60,724 bases of DNA from Alistipes sp. (GCA_017501625.1 JAFVWO010000048.1:1-60724), one strand, 5' to 3'. Numbered from the stretch's first letter, positions 18,418 to 27,531 are shown. Notes: a model not told the origin generated them from the letters alone. A program made the numbers and translations.

Positions 18418-20135
18418 CGTCGACTCTTTTTATTCAGGTTTTTACGTAGCTCTTTGACAGCGCGCTGCATGCCCTTGTCAATGGCGTAGATGTTGTCATA
18501 GAAGCCCGACTCGTCGTCGAGGGCATTGCGACCGATATAAGCGCGTATCTGCGCCTCGATAATATCATGCGAGAGCCTGAGTCCCGCATCATCACGTTCA
18601 ACACCGTTACGCTCGGCATACTGCACAAACTCCTCAATTATATCCCCTCTATTAAGCAACGCATCGAGCTCCTCAAGCGTTGTGATGCTATCCATCGCAG
18701 CGCGGTGACGGTCCGTGAAGTCCATGGTGTAGCGATACAACACGTTAGTATTCCATACCTTGTGATAGTAGTCCGACATGCCGAGGGTATCGAGCGGGAT
18801 AAATATATCGGGCATTATGCCACCACCTCCATAGACGGTACGCCCTGCAGGGGTCTTAAACTTCATCGTATCGTCGAAATGTATCGAGTCGGCAGAGAAG
18901 AACTCGCTATGGTTGTAGCGATTGATGATATCCATGTGGTAGGACATCTCATCGCCATGGGTGTATGGCTTCTGTATCGAGCGACCCGTGGGTGTGAAGT
19001 AACGAGCCACCGTAAGACGTATTGCCGAGCCATCAGCGAAGGGTATCTGCGCCTGTACCAAGCCCTTGCCAAAGGTGCGACGACCAAGGACAAGACCACG
19101 GTCGTTATCCTGCACGGCACCCGCCAATATCTCGCTCGACGAGGCGCTCGTCTCATCCACAAGGATGGCAAGTTCCACATCCTGATACTTACCGTTACCT
19201 GTGCTATGCTCCTTGATGCGACGACCATAGCGATCCTCGGTATATACTATGAGTTTATCGGCCGGAAGGAACTCGTTAACCATGGGTATCACCTGATCGA
19301 GAAACCCGCCACCGTTACCACGCAGGTCTATAATCACGCCGCGCATGCCCTCCTGCGCAAGCTTATCCAAGGCGCTGCGTATCTCGGCATACGACGTGCG
19401 CGAGAACTGCGAGAGACGTATGAAGCCTATCTTAGCCTCGCGGTCGAGCATGAAGGCCGTCTCCACGCTATGAAGCTCTATGGCATCGCGTGTGACATCT
19501 ATATCTACAAGATTGTCTATGCGCGCACGCTGCACCGAGAGCTTCACCTTCGTACCTCGCGGGCCACGCATAAGGCGTACCATCGAGTCCTGCGGTATCT
19601 TCTGCCCCGCAACATCGCGTCCATCGATGCGTATCACGCGGTCACCGGCACGCACACCTGCCTTATCCGAGGGCCCCTGAGGGATGACACTAAGAACCGT
19701 AATGGTATCTGTCATGGCGTTAAAGACGATGCCTATACCGTCAAACTCTCCCTCGAGCGACTCGTTCACTTTGTCGAACATCTTCGCGGGGATATACTCC
19801 GAGTGGGGGTCGAGCTCCGAGAGTAGCGCCGGTATAGCCTTCTCGTAGATGGTGTCGAGGTCTATGTTGTCGACATAGTTGCCACGTATGGCCATAATCG
19901 TCTGCATCATCTTGTCGCTACCGGCGATATATTGCTCAACAGCCGCCATGTCGCGGGCAAAGTTATTCACCTCGGCCTCACTACTCTTCACTCGCCCCGA
20001 CATCTGCTGGAGGATGTCGTATGTATGCTTACGCTCAACACCACGCCCTATGGTTACACCTATCCACACGGATACGGCAACAGATGCCACGATAAGTAGC
20101 ACCGTCCAAATTCCTGCCAATCTACTCTTGTCCAT
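18414..20135 (-). CDS. S41 family C-terminal processing protease with PDZ domain
   Basis: A 573-residue protein with an N-terminal signal anchor (LAGIWTVLLIVASVAVSVWI). The PDZ domain is at about residues 125-215 (GIGIVFNAMTDTITVLSVIP, GDRVIRIDGRDV). The S41 peptidase domain contains DLRGNGGG, the catalytic Ser in VDETSASSSEILAGA (about residue 330), and the Lys in RTFGKGLVQ (about residue 356). It matches the CtpA/Prc type that processes or degrades periplasmic proteins. A C-terminal domain of about 130 residues follows. A coupled small membrane protein gene is downstream. Confidence 0.94.
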   Translation of the reverse strand: MDKSRLAGIWTVLLIVASVAVSVWIGVTIGRGVERKHTYDILQQMSGRVKSSEAEVNNFARDMAAVEQYIAGSDKMMQTIMAIRGNYVDNIDLDTIYEKAIPALLSELDPHSEYIPAKMFDKVNESLEGEFDGIGIVFNAMTDTITVLSVIPQGPSDKAGVRAGDRVIRIDGRDVAGQKIPQDSMVRLMRGPRGTKVKLSVQRARIDNLVDIDVTRDAIELHSVETAFMLDREAKIGFIRLSQFSRTSYAEIRSALDKLAQEGMRGVIIDLRGNGGGFLDQVIPMVNEFLPADKLIVYTEDRYGRRIKEHSTGNGKYQDVELAILVDETSASSSEILAGAVQDNDRGLVLGRRTFGKGLVQAQIPFADGSAIRLTVARYFTPTGRSIQKPYTHGDEMSYHMDIINRYNHSEFFSADSIHFDDTMKFKTPAGRTVYGGGGIMPDIFIPLDTLGMSDYYHKVWNTNVLYRYTMDFTDRHRAAMDSITTLEELDALLNRGDIIEEFVQYAERNGVERDDAGLRLSHDIIEAQIRAYIGRNALDDESGFYDNIYAIDKGMQRAVKELRKNLNKKSRR

Positions 20136-20483
20136 ATCGTATCAAACGCCACAAGGGGTGGAATATTGCCTTTTTTATTAGTAATTTTTAATGGGTTTCT
20201 ATGGGTTAATATGCGTTAATGTATTTTTACAAGATAGGACATACCCCCGAGCATACTGCCCATTGACAGCATATTTCGAGGCGATGGGAATGTCTAAAAA
20301 GTAAATTTGTCATCCCGTTTCGTTAGCGGAAGCAGTTGCTGCCTTGTCACGCCCGCAATTTGTTGTCAAAAGGTAGTAGATGCAACGCTCGGCGAATTTC
20401 GAGGCGATGGGCTGTACTATGACGTACAGCCCATTGCTGAGATAATTCGTTAGCGGAAGCAGATGCCACCTTTTCACAACAAA
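20136..20483. repeat. Gene-free stretch filled with nested palindromic repeats
   Basis: This 348-base stretch has no gene. It holds a degenerate copy of the GACTAAAAAGTAA hairpin (about 20287-20317), the 70-base hairpin beginning CGCTCGGCG at 20386, and an outer inverted repeat AATTTGTTGTcAAAAGGT (from 20358) paired with 20469-20486. The right outer arm includes the stop codon of the DUF3078 gene. The same building blocks recur at 45.1 and 60.5 kb. Confidence 0.75.
20386..20455. repeat. Palindromic module C, copy 1
   Basis: The module begins CGCTCGGCG and ends TTAGCG. Its inner part is a perfect 11-bp stem, ATGGGCTGTAC (20407-20417) paired with GTACAGCCCAT (20424-20434), with loop TATGAC. 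The outer arms pair imperfectly. Copies 2 and 3 are at 45085-45153 and 60537-60605. Confidence 0.75.
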
Positions 20484-21554
20484 TTACTTGTTTTTGAAAG
20501 TGTAAGTAAGACCTACAGACAACATCGACGACACCTGAAGTTTGTGATACTCAGCCTTGTTGTAGTAGAGCTGGAAGTATATCTGTGTAGAGATATACTT
20601 GGTAGCCTTGATGTCGATGGTATTCTCCCAACGTATGGTGGGGACAACATGCTCATACTCAAGCTGGTCGGCCGTAGGCTCGAACTTAGCCTGCGATGCC
20701 AAGTCGGTAATCCAACCATAGAATGAGTAGGCGGTAGTACGGTAGCGGAGCCAGCCATTCTTGCCCCATGTCTTGTCGAAGTCGAGCTGCACAGAGAGAC
20801 CACCCTCATACTTAGAGCGACCGTTGAGCACACCATAGTTATTCGAGGTGGTGAGGTCGTCACGGTAGGTTGCGCTCATGGCTATAGGCGCGAGGTTAAC
20901 CTTGAGGGGGAACTTCTCCGAGGGAAGCACATAGGTGAAACCGAGAGATGCATCCAAATATCCGGGTGACATGAAGTTAGATACACGTGCCGTGCCCTTC
21001 TCCTTATCGCCACGAGCGCCATAGCCCGGAGCAAACTGTGTACGGAACTTCACGTTGGCACCGTAAGTCCAATTCTTAACCATCGCCCACTGTGGTGCTG
21101 TTGAGAGCACCAACTCGTCGACATTCTTAAACCATATACCACGAGGGTCGCTACCATCACCGAGGTCGGTCTTCATATTGTTGTAGCCGAACTTTGCCGA
21201 GGCGGTATTTGTGAGGGTGAAGCGCCCCTTCTTGAAGGTGTGGAGAAAGTTGATGTTGGCAAGAATAGTCACGGCATTGTCGCCCGCAGCCTGCCACGAC
21301 TTACTATAGGCCGTAAGTGAACCATGGAGGTTTGCCGAGAAGTCTATGAGGTTGCGCTCCTGACGTATAGCACGGCGCTCAGCACGATAGTTGGCCTCAG
21401 AGAAGTAGTCGGCCTCAACATCGGTACTCTTCATCTCGTTCTCGAACTCGCGCTTACGATCGTCAGTAGACACCTCGTCGATAGATACCTGCGCATAGGC
21501 ATCGCCCGCAATAGCGGTGAGCAACACGATAAGCAGTGTGTAGAATTTCTTCAT
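20484..21554 (-). CDS. DUF3078 domain-containing outer membrane-type protein
   Basis: A 356-residue protein with a cleavable signal peptide (MKKFYTLLIVLLTAIAGDAYAQ). After an acidic, charged stretch of about 50 residues, the rest alternates beta strands typical of an outer membrane barrel or sheet (FSANLHGSLTAYSKSW, LASQAKFEPTADQLEYEHVV) and ends in the aromatic-rich strand SVGLTYTFKNK. The pattern agrees with DUF3078 proteins of Bacteroidota, which lack a known function. Its stop codon lies inside the right arm of an inverted repeat. Confidence 0.8.
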   Translation of the reverse strand: MKKFYTLLIVLLTAIAGDAYAQVSIDEVSTDDRKREFENEMKSTDVEADYFSEANYRAERRAIRQERNLIDFSANLHGSLTAYSKSWQAAGDNAVTILANINFLHTFKKGRFTLTNTASAKFGYNNMKTDLGDGSDPRGIWFKNVDELVLSTAPQWAMVKNWTYGANVKFRTQFAPGYGARGDKEKGTARVSNFMSPGYLDASLGFTYVLPSEKFPLKVNLAPIAMSATYRDDLTTSNNYGVLNGRSKYEGGLSVQLDFDKTWGKNGWLRYRTTAYSFYGWITDLASQAKFEPTADQLEYEHVVPTIRWENTIDIKATKYISTQIYFQLYYNKAEYHKLQVSSMLSVGLTYTFKNK

Positions 21555-21684
21555 AATATTAAGATTGTTCTATAAATTAGTAAATAAATATTTCGATGTC
21601 GCGAGATATTTTTCGGGGTCTTCATGACCGCCCTAAAGTGTTACGTTATTATTGTTTGTTATACGTCAATAGGTATTTACAATG

Positions 21685-21723
21685 CAAATATACAAATATT
21701 TTATTAAAATTTCGTTATCTTTG
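21685..21723. promoter_or_regulatory. Divergent -7 boxes between the DUF3078 gene and nfo
   Basis: TATATTTG on the minus strand (21692-21685) and TATCTTTG on the plus strand (21716-21723) both match TAnnTTTG and point away from each other. No convincing -33 boxes were found. The leader would be about 125 bases for the DUF3078 gene and 100 bases for nfo. Confidence 0.5.
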
Positions 21724-21731
21724 CCATCATA

Positions 21732-21815
21732 ATGATGGATTTATTTACAGCACTGCCCTGCAACCATCGTATCGTTCACGTGGTGGAGGATAAGTGGCGG
21801 AGGGCGATAATATAA
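21732..21815 (+). CDS. Possible 27-residue leader peptide ahead of nfo
   Basis: A small open frame in the predicted 5' leader of nfo: it begins MMDLFTALPCNHR, ends WRRAII, and stops at TAA 21813-21815, 13 bases before the nfo start. There is no evidence for translation beyond its position between a -7 box and the gene, so it may be chance. Confidence 0.25.
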   Translation: MMDLFTALPCNHRIVHVVEDKWRRAII

Positions 21816-21828
21816 GGAGATATAGAGT

Positions 21829-22674
21829 ATGAAATATATAGGAGCACATGTAAGCGCATCGGGTGGCGTGGAGAATGCCATCAAGAATGCCAAGGAGATA
21901 GGGGCAACGGCATTTGCCCTCTTTACGAAGAATCAGCGCCAATGGTTAGCACCGGCACTCACCGACGAGCAGGTTGCGACGTTCAAAACAGCGATGGCCG
22001 AGGCCGGGTATAGTGCCGCGCAGGTACTACCCCACGACAGCTATCTCATAAACCTCGGACACCCCGACAGCGACGGCTTGGAGAAGTCGCGCGAGTCGTT
22101 CTTCGAGGAGATGGCACGCTGCGAGCGCCTCGGTCTTGACAGACTCAACTTCCACCCCGGCAGCCACCTTAAGCGCATCGACGAGCACGGCTCCCTCGAC
22201 CGCATTGCCGAGTCGATAAACATGGCACTGGAGCGCACCTCGGGTGTGACAGCCGTAATAGAGAACACCGCAGGGCAGGGGTCAAACCTCGGATTTAGCT
22301 TCTATCAGTTAGCATATATCATTGACCGCGTGGAGGATAAGAGCCGTGTGGGAGTATGTATCGACACGTGCCACGCCTTTGCTGCGGGCTACGACCTACG
22401 CACAAAGGAGGCATGCGATGCTACGTTTGCGGAGTTTGACAGTGTCGTGGGCTTCAAGTATCTCCGTGGCATGCACCTGAACGATGCCATGCGTCCCTTG
22501 GGTAGCCGCATAGACCGCCACTCGCCCCTCGGCGATGGTGAGATTGGCTGGGAGTGCTTCCGCTACATAGCCGAAGACCCACGCTTCGACAACATACCCC
22601 TCATCCTCGAGACGCCCGACGAGGCACGCTGGGCAGAGGAGATTGCCAAGCTCAAGTCCTTCGCAGGATTATAG
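21829..22674 (+). CDS. nfo: Deoxyribonuclease IV (AP endonuclease)
   Basis: A 281-residue TIM-barrel enzyme of the Nfo family. Zinc-site motifs are all present in order: [55 protein letters not shown] with a following [11 protein letters not shown], and LILETPDE. It cuts DNA 5' to abasic sites for base-excision repair. The upstream GGAGATATAGAG may serve as a ribosome site. It lies 40 bases ahead of mntP. Confidence 0.97.
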   Translation: MKYIGAHVSASGGVENAIKNAKEIGATAFALFTKNQRQWLAPALTDEQVATFKTAMAEAGYSAAQVLPHDSYLINLGHPDSDGLEKSRESFFEEMARCERLGLDRLNFHPGSHLKRIDEHGSLDRIAESINMALERTSGVTAVIENTAGQGSNLGFSFYQLAYIIDRVEDKSRVGVCIDTCHAFAAGYDLRTKEACDATFAEFDSVVGFKYLRGMHLNDAMRPLGSRIDRHSPLGDGEIGWECFRYIAEDPRFDNIPLILETPDEARWAEEIAKLKSFAGL

Positions 22675-22714
22675 ACGGCATTATAGACAAGGGAGATAGA
22701 ATCATTTTTAGCGC

Positions 22715-23272
22715 ATGGGAATAGTAGAGTTGCTCCTTATCGCCGTAGGCTTGGCGATGGATGCCTTTGCCGTAGCTGTCGGCAAGGGTGTCACGCTTAG
22801 TCGTGTTACCATGCGCCACGCCCTCACTACGGGAGTGTGGTTTGGAGGCTTTCAGGCGCTGATGCCCATCGCAGGATACATCGTTGGCGCACGCTTCTCA
22901 TCATTCGTAACGAGCATCGACCACTGGATAGCCTTCGGTCTCTTGGCTATCATAGGTCTCAACATGATACGCGAAGCGGTATGGGGTGACGAGGAGAGTC
23001 ATACTGCCGACTTCGGCGTTAAAACGATGCTCCTTATGGCCATTGCCACGAGCATCGACGCCTTGGCTGTAGGTATAACTCTCGCCTTCCTCGGCGTGAA
23101 CATCTGGGTATCGGCCGCTGTCATCGGCATCGTCACACTCCTACTCTCAGGCATAGGCGTATACCTCGGCAGCCTCTTTGGCTCACGCCTCGGCACAAAG
23201 GCGGGCATAGTTGGGGGTGTGATACTTATAGCCATAGGCCTTAAAATCCTTATCGAGCACCTCGGAGCATAG
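22715..23272 (+). CDS. mntP: MntP-type manganese efflux pump
   Basis: A 185-residue protein with six hydrophobic helices arranged as two repeats. Each repeat carries the conserved Asp motif, LAMDAFAVAVGKG near residue 16 and TSIDALAVGITLAF near residue 113, as in MntP (formerly DUF204). It exports Mn2+ across the inner membrane. In many bacteria mntP is controlled by a Mn riboswitch; the 40 bases ahead of this gene are too short for one, so control, if any, acts from nfo or elsewhere. Confidence 0.93.
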   Translation: MGIVELLLIAVGLAMDAFAVAVGKGVTLSRVTMRHALTTGVWFGGFQALMPIAGYIVGARFSSFVTSIDHWIAFGLLAIIGLNMIREAVWGDEESHTADFGVKTMLLMAIATSIDALAVGITLAFLGVNIWVSAAVIGIVTLLLSGIGVYLGSLFGSRLGTKAGIVGGVILIAIGLKILIEHLGA

Positions 23273-23374
23273 CAAAGAAGGAGAGCTATATACGATATAC
23301 CCAAAGCGCACGGCGCACGGCGCACAACACATAGCGTACAACGCATAACGCATAGTACATGAGTACATACACAA

Positions 23375-23407
23375 AAAAAAACTCTGCCCCGAGGAGCAGA
23401 GTTTTTT
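23375..23407. terminator. Bidirectional terminator between mntP and the POT transporter
   Basis: ACTCTGC (23381-23387) pairs with GCAGAGT (23396-23402), flanked by a run of A on the left and T on the right, so it works on both strands. It ends the POT transporter transcript from the right and may end mntP from the left. Confidence 0.85.
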
Positions 23408-23425
23408 GTATATGTCTTCGGAGTA

Positions 23426-25318
23426 TTACTTCGTAACGCTCTCCAAGCGCTTCATCATCACAAACATGAAGAGGGCTGAAAGCAAGCAGAGAACGATAAA
23501 TACTGTCCATACCGACCACAAGGGAAGGCCTGCCCAGAGGAAACCACCAACAGCAACAAGCATGTTACCGATAGCCGTAGCCACGAACCAGCCACCCATC
23601 ATAAGACCCTTGAGCTTCGGAGGTGCAACCTTCGACACAAACGAGATACCCATAGGCGAGAGCAAGAGCTCCGCAAACGTAAGGATAAGGTATGTGAAAA
23701 TCAACCAGTAGGGCGAAGTACGTGTCTCCTCCTTAGTATCAGCCTTGATAGCTGCGAGCGTAGCCTCAGCCTCCGCAACAGCGGCAGTATCCTCAGCTAC
23801 GGGAGCTGCCTCAGCAAGAACAACCTCCTCAGCAACGGCAACCTCCTCAACAGCAGCCTCCTCAGCAACAACCTCCTCGACAACAACCTCCTCGACAACG
23901 GGAGCCTGAGCCTTAAGGATTACAACGCTCGCATTGTATACATCCACAAAGATAGGACGAGTCTTCTCGGTGAGCTTACCCATAAAGTCGGTAGCGGGCT
24001 TAACCTCAGCGCCAAGTTCCTTATCCTCCTTCATAGCCTCGAGATCCTCAGCCGTAGCTGCCACGTTGTAGTACTCCTGAGCGAAGGCCTCAGCCTTAGA
24101 TACGGCAATAGCACGCTGCTGGTCGTTAGGCGTATTCAAGCCATCAGAGCCTATAGCCATGATGACGAAGCCAATAGCGGCAACCAACATACCATAAGCA
24201 ATCTTACGGGGTGCTGAGGGCTCCTTGCCCTTCTTTGCCAACGAGCCGAAGATAGCCATCGACACGGGTGTCAGTGCTACAACATAGAAGGGGTTAAACT
24301 GCTGGAAGATAGGAGCGGCAACGGCAACCTCGGCAGTAGCCTCAACGCCCATGGCGCGGTATACGAGGAATGCCAAAACGGCTGATGCCAACACACCCGA
24401 CAATAGCTTACCCTTAGCGCTATCGCTCTGGAAGATAGAGAACGTAGCGTAAACAGCAACGATGATAAGTGCGAGGTTCCATACGTCGAACAACATAGTG
24501 TCGAAGCCAAAGGCTGTAGTCTCGGTGAACTCGTCAGCGAAGTATGTGAGTGTCAAACCATTCTGATGGAAGGCCATCCAGAAGAAGATAACAACAGCAA
24601 ATACAAGGCAGAGAGCCACGATACGCTGCTTGGTCTGCTCGGGAGTGAGGTTATCCTCAACAACGGCAGCCTCGCCCTTCTTCTTACCACCCTCAACGTG
24701 ACGGAACGTAAAGCGGAAGGCGTAGTAGATGAGAATCGAGAGTATCAACGCTGCACAAGCAACCATGAACGAGAAGTGGTAAGCATCGTTAGAGCTATAA
24801 CCGAGCGACTCCTCAGCCCAACGCTTGATACCTACGGCTGTGGTAGGTGCGAACAACGAACCTACGTTAATGGCCATATAGAAGAGCGAGAAGCCCGAGT
24901 CACGCTTATCGGCATACTTGGGGTCGTCGTAGAGGTTACCTACCATAACCTGCAAGTTACCCTTGAAAAGACCCGTACCCAAGCTGATAAGCACAAGCGC
25001 TGCCATCATGGCAATCATGGCGATAAGGTCGCCACCCAAGGGGAACGACAGCAACATGTAACCGGCAAACATTACCGAGATACCAATAGTAACCATCTTA
25101 CCGAAGCCAAACTTATCGGCAAGGATACCACCTACAAGCGGCATGAAGTATACCAAGCCGAGGAAAGTAGAATAGATGGCACCGGCTGTACCAGCCTCAA
25201 GGCCAAAGTTCTCGCGAAGGAAGAGCGCGAACACGGCCAACATCGTGTAATAACCAAAGCGCTCACCTGTGTTAGCAAGAGCTAAGGCATACAGACCTTT
25301 AGGATGTCCTTTGAACAT
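23426..25318 (-). CDS. POT/PTR family proton-coupled peptide transporter with acidic insert
   Basis: A 630-residue major facilitator protein. The N-terminal half has GERFGYYTMLAVFALFL and the region RDSGFSLFYMAINVGSLFAP, both signatures of the POT family, which imports di- and tripeptides with protons. Between late membrane helices there is an insert of about 140 residues (about 385-530). It ends in a low-complexity Glu/Val/Ala segment (VVEEVVVEEVVAEEAAVEEV). The last helices resume at PYWLIFTYLILTFAELLLSP. The insert makes it longer than a typical 500-residue member. It is transcribed divergently from glgB. Confidence 0.9.
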   Translation of the reverse strand: MFKGHPKGLYALALANTGERFGYYTMLAVFALFLRENFGLEAGTAGAIYSTFLGLVYFMPLVGGILADKFGFGKMVTIGISVMFAGYMLLSFPLGGDLIAMIAMMAALVLISLGTGLFKGNLQVMVGNLYDDPKYADKRDSGFSLFYMAINVGSLFAPTTAVGIKRWAEESLGYSSNDAYHFSFMVACAALILSILIYYAFRFTFRHVEGGKKKGEAAVVEDNLTPEQTKQRIVALCLVFAVVIFFWMAFHQNGLTLTYFADEFTETTAFGFDTMLFDVWNLALIIVAVYATFSIFQSDSAKGKLLSGVLASAVLAFLVYRAMGVEATAEVAVAAPIFQQFNPFYVVALTPVSMAIFGSLAKKGKEPSAPRKIAYGMLVAAIGFVIMAIGSDGLNTPNDQQRAIAVSKAEAFAQEYYNVAATAEDLEAMKEDKELGAEVKPATDFMGKLTEKTRPIFVDVYNASVVILKAQAPVVEEVVVEEVVAEEAAVEEVAVAEEVVLAEAAPVAEDTAAVAEAEATLAAIKADTKEETRTSPYWLIFTYLILTFAELLLSPMGISFVSKVAPPKLKGLMMGGWFVATAIGNMLVAVGGFLWAGLPLWSVWTVFIVLCLLSALFMFVMMKRLESVTK

Positions 25319-25380
25319 AAAATAAAGTTTTTAGTTAATATATAAATTGTTTTTGTTATTCAAATAACACTTCACAACGG

Positions 25381-25411
25381 GCAAAGATACAAAAAATCTT
25401 CGTATCTTTGC
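25381..25411. promoter_or_regulatory. Palindrome with divergent -7 boxes between the POT and glgB genes
   Basis: GCAAAGATAC (25381-25390) and GTATCTTTGC (25402-25411) form a perfect 10-bp inverted repeat with an 11-base spacer. The left arm gives TATCTTTG on the minus strand and the right arm gives TATCTTTG on the plus strand, matching the -7 box for each divergent gene. No good -33 boxes were found. Confidence 0.6.
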
Positions 25412-25432
25412 TAAAAATAAACAAAAAAAAGT

Positions 25433-25603
25433 ATGAAAGAGCAAAATTATAAACTCGCAATGGTTGCTGCGGATGAGTGGTTGCAGCCCGTAGAGGCGGA
25501 GATAAACCACCGTTACGACATGTATATCAACAGATTAAACAATATCGAACAGGCCGCAGGTTCGATTGTCGACTATGCCAACGGACATCGTTATTTTGGC
25601 TGA
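25433..25603 (+). pseudogene. glgB: N-terminal part of glgB ending at an in-frame TGA
   Basis: From ATG 25433 the frame reads MKEQNYKLAMVAADEWLQPV and continues to NGHRYFG, then a TGA at 25601-25603 (codon 57). The same frame carries on with QRDEAMRGWWFREWLP, the normal continuation of a branching enzyme. The TGA therefore splits one gene. Causes could be a real nonsense mutation or a sequencing error. Confidence 0.75.
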
Positions 25604-25618
25604 CAGCGCGACGAGGCG

Positions 25619-27466
25619 ATGCGCGGATGGTGGTTTAGAGAGTGGCTACCCGAGGCCAAGGATGTATTCATCTTTGGCGACTTCAACTCGTGGCAACGCA
25701 CCGAGCTACGCTTAGACCGCAATCGTGAGGGTGTGTGGAGCATATTCCTACCCGATGCGATGTACCGCGAGAGGCTCACAGATGGCTCCCTGTATAAGAT
25801 ACACGTTCACGGCAACAACGGTTGGCGCGACCGCATACCGGCATACGCCAAGCGTGTGGTGCAGGACGAGGCGACGAAGAACTATACCGCACAGTTCGTC
25901 GTCGAGAGACCCTACGACTGGAAGCACGACGACTTCCGCGCACCTAAGGTCGGCGAGTTGCTCATCTACGAGGCTCACGTGGGCATGGCCGAGGAGCGTG
26001 AGGGTGTGGGTACATACGCTGAGTTCCGCGACAACATCCTGCCACGCATCAAGGAGGCAGGGTATAACGCCGTGCAGCTCATGGCCATAGCCGAGCACCC
26101 CTACTACGGCTCGTTTGGCTACCACGTGTCGAGCTTCTTTGCCCCCTCGTCGCGTTTCGGTACTGCCGACGAGCTACGCTCGCTCGTAGACCGCGCCCAT
26201 GAGCTCGGCATAGCGGTGATTATGGACCTCGTACACGCCCACTATGTGAAAAACTTCGACGAGGGCATCAACGAGCTCGACGGCTCGAAGCACCACTACT
26301 CGAAGGAGGGCGATGCCGGCTATCAGCAGTATTGGGACTCGATGATATTCGACTACGGCAAGCGCGAGGTGGAGCACTTCCTACTCTCTAACGTGAAATA
26401 CTGGATTGAGGAGTTCCATTTCGACGGCTACCGCTTCGATGGAGTGACATCGATGCTCTACCACCACCACGGATATGTGGATTTCGACTGCCGCGAGCGT
26501 TTCTTCGACGAGGGTGTCAACCGCGATGCCATCGTCTACCTCACCTTGGCAAACAAGCTCATCCACGACCTGCGCCCCGATGCCATCACCATCGCCGAGG
26601 ATGTCAGCGGCATGCCGGGCTCGTGCGTGAAGCCCGAGGATGGCGGCATGGGCTTCGACTACCGCCTCGGCATGGCCATCCCCGACTACTGGATTAAGAT
26701 ACTCAAGGAGAGGAGCGACGACGACTGGAATATATGGGAGATGTGGTCTGTGATGACCAACCGTCTGCCGTCGGTACGCACGGTGGCATATGCCGAGTCG
26801 CACGACCAAGCGCTCGTGGGCGACAAGACCCTCGCCTTCCGCCTCATGGACAAGGAGATGTACTTCGCCATGAACCGCGCATCCGAAAACCTCATCATCG
26901 ACCGCGGCATGGCGCTACATAAGCTCATACGCCTCTTCACCATCACCACAGGCGGCGAGGCATACCTCAACTTTATGGGCAACGAGTTCGGCCACCCCGA
27001 GTGGATAGACTTCCCGAGGGAGGGCAACGGCTGGTCATACAAGCACGCACGACGTCAGTGGTCGCTGGCAGATAACGGCTTCCTGCGCTACTCATACCTT
27101 AGCGCCTTCGACAGGGCGATGATTGAGGTTGTCAAGGAGTATGGCGTCATGGGTGACGGCTACCCCTACAACCACCTTATGGACGAGCAGAACAAGACGA
27201 TGGTATACTCGCACAAGGGGCTGCTCTTTGTCATCAACTGGCACCCCACGGCATCTATACCCAACTACCGCCTCAACGTGCCATGGCCGGGTAAGTATAC
27301 CGTGCTCTTCTCGTCGGACGAGGAGCGCTTCGGTGGCCACAACCGCGCCGACATCGGTGGCGAGCACTTCACCACGACACACAAGGCCGAGGATGGCACG
27401 GAGTACTACACGATAGAGATTTACAACACGTCGCGCACGGGCGTGGTGTTCAAGTGGGAGGAGTAA
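25619..27466 (+). CDS. glgB: 1,4-alpha-glucan branching enzyme (GH13), N terminus interrupted
   Basis: The open frame from ATG 25619 gives 615 residues: a CBM48-like start (FREWLPEAKDVFIFGDFNSW) and a GH13 barrel. Catalytic residues are visible in FDGYRFDGVTSMLY (nucleophile Asp), AEDVSGMPG (acid/base Glu) and YAESHDQALVGDK (third Asp). It forms alpha-1,6 branches in glycogen. The true gene starts at 25433 and has a TGA at codon 57. GAGG a few bases ahead of ATG 25619 could allow reinitiation, giving a protein shortened by 62 residues. Confidence 0.88.
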   Translation: MRGWWFREWLPEAKDVFIFGDFNSWQRTELRLDRNREGVWSIFLPDAMYRERLTDGSLYKIHVHGNNGWRDRIPAYAKRVVQDEATKNYTAQFVVERPYDWKHDDFRAPKVGELLIYEAHVGMAEEREGVGTYAEFRDNILPRIKEAGYNAVQLMAIAEHPYYGSFGYHVSSFFAPSSRFGTADELRSLVDRAHELGIAVIMDLVHAHYVKNFDEGINELDGSKHHYSKEGDAGYQQYWDSMIFDYGKREVEHFLLSNVKYWIEEFHFDGYRFDGVTSMLYHHHGYVDFDCRERFFDEGVNRDAIVYLTLANKLIHDLRPDAITIAEDVSGMPGSCVKPEDGGMGFDYRLGMAIPDYWIKILKERSDDDWNIWEMWSVMTNRLPSVRTVAYAESHDQALVGDKTLAFRLMDKEMYFAMNRASENLIIDRGMALHKLIRLFTITTGGEAYLNFMGNEFGHPEWIDFPREGNGWSYKHARRQWSLADNGFLRYSYLSAFDRAMIEVVKEYGVMGDGYPYNHLMDEQNKTMVYSHKGLLFVINWHPTASIPNYRLNVPWPGKYTVLFSSDEERFGGHNRADIGGEHFTTTHKAEDGTEYYTIEIYNTSRTGVVFKWEE

Positions 27467-27531
27467 TAGGCTGCTGAAGATATTACAAACAGATTTAAGC
27501 AGCTTCTAACCTAAACAAAGAGTATTGCAAT

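Noticed and set aside
18567..19826. 419-codon open frame opposite the S41 protease
   Set aside because: It is an antisense shadow; the protease has all catalytic motifs and the frame shows no recognisable domain.
22675..22714. Manganese riboswitch ahead of mntP
   Set aside because: Only 40 bases separate nfo and mntP, too short for the known yybP-ykoY type.
23296..23345. GCGCACG / ACGCATA repeats after mntP as a regulatory array
   Set aside because: The units are short, irregular and lie just before a terminator in a 3' region; nothing supports a function.
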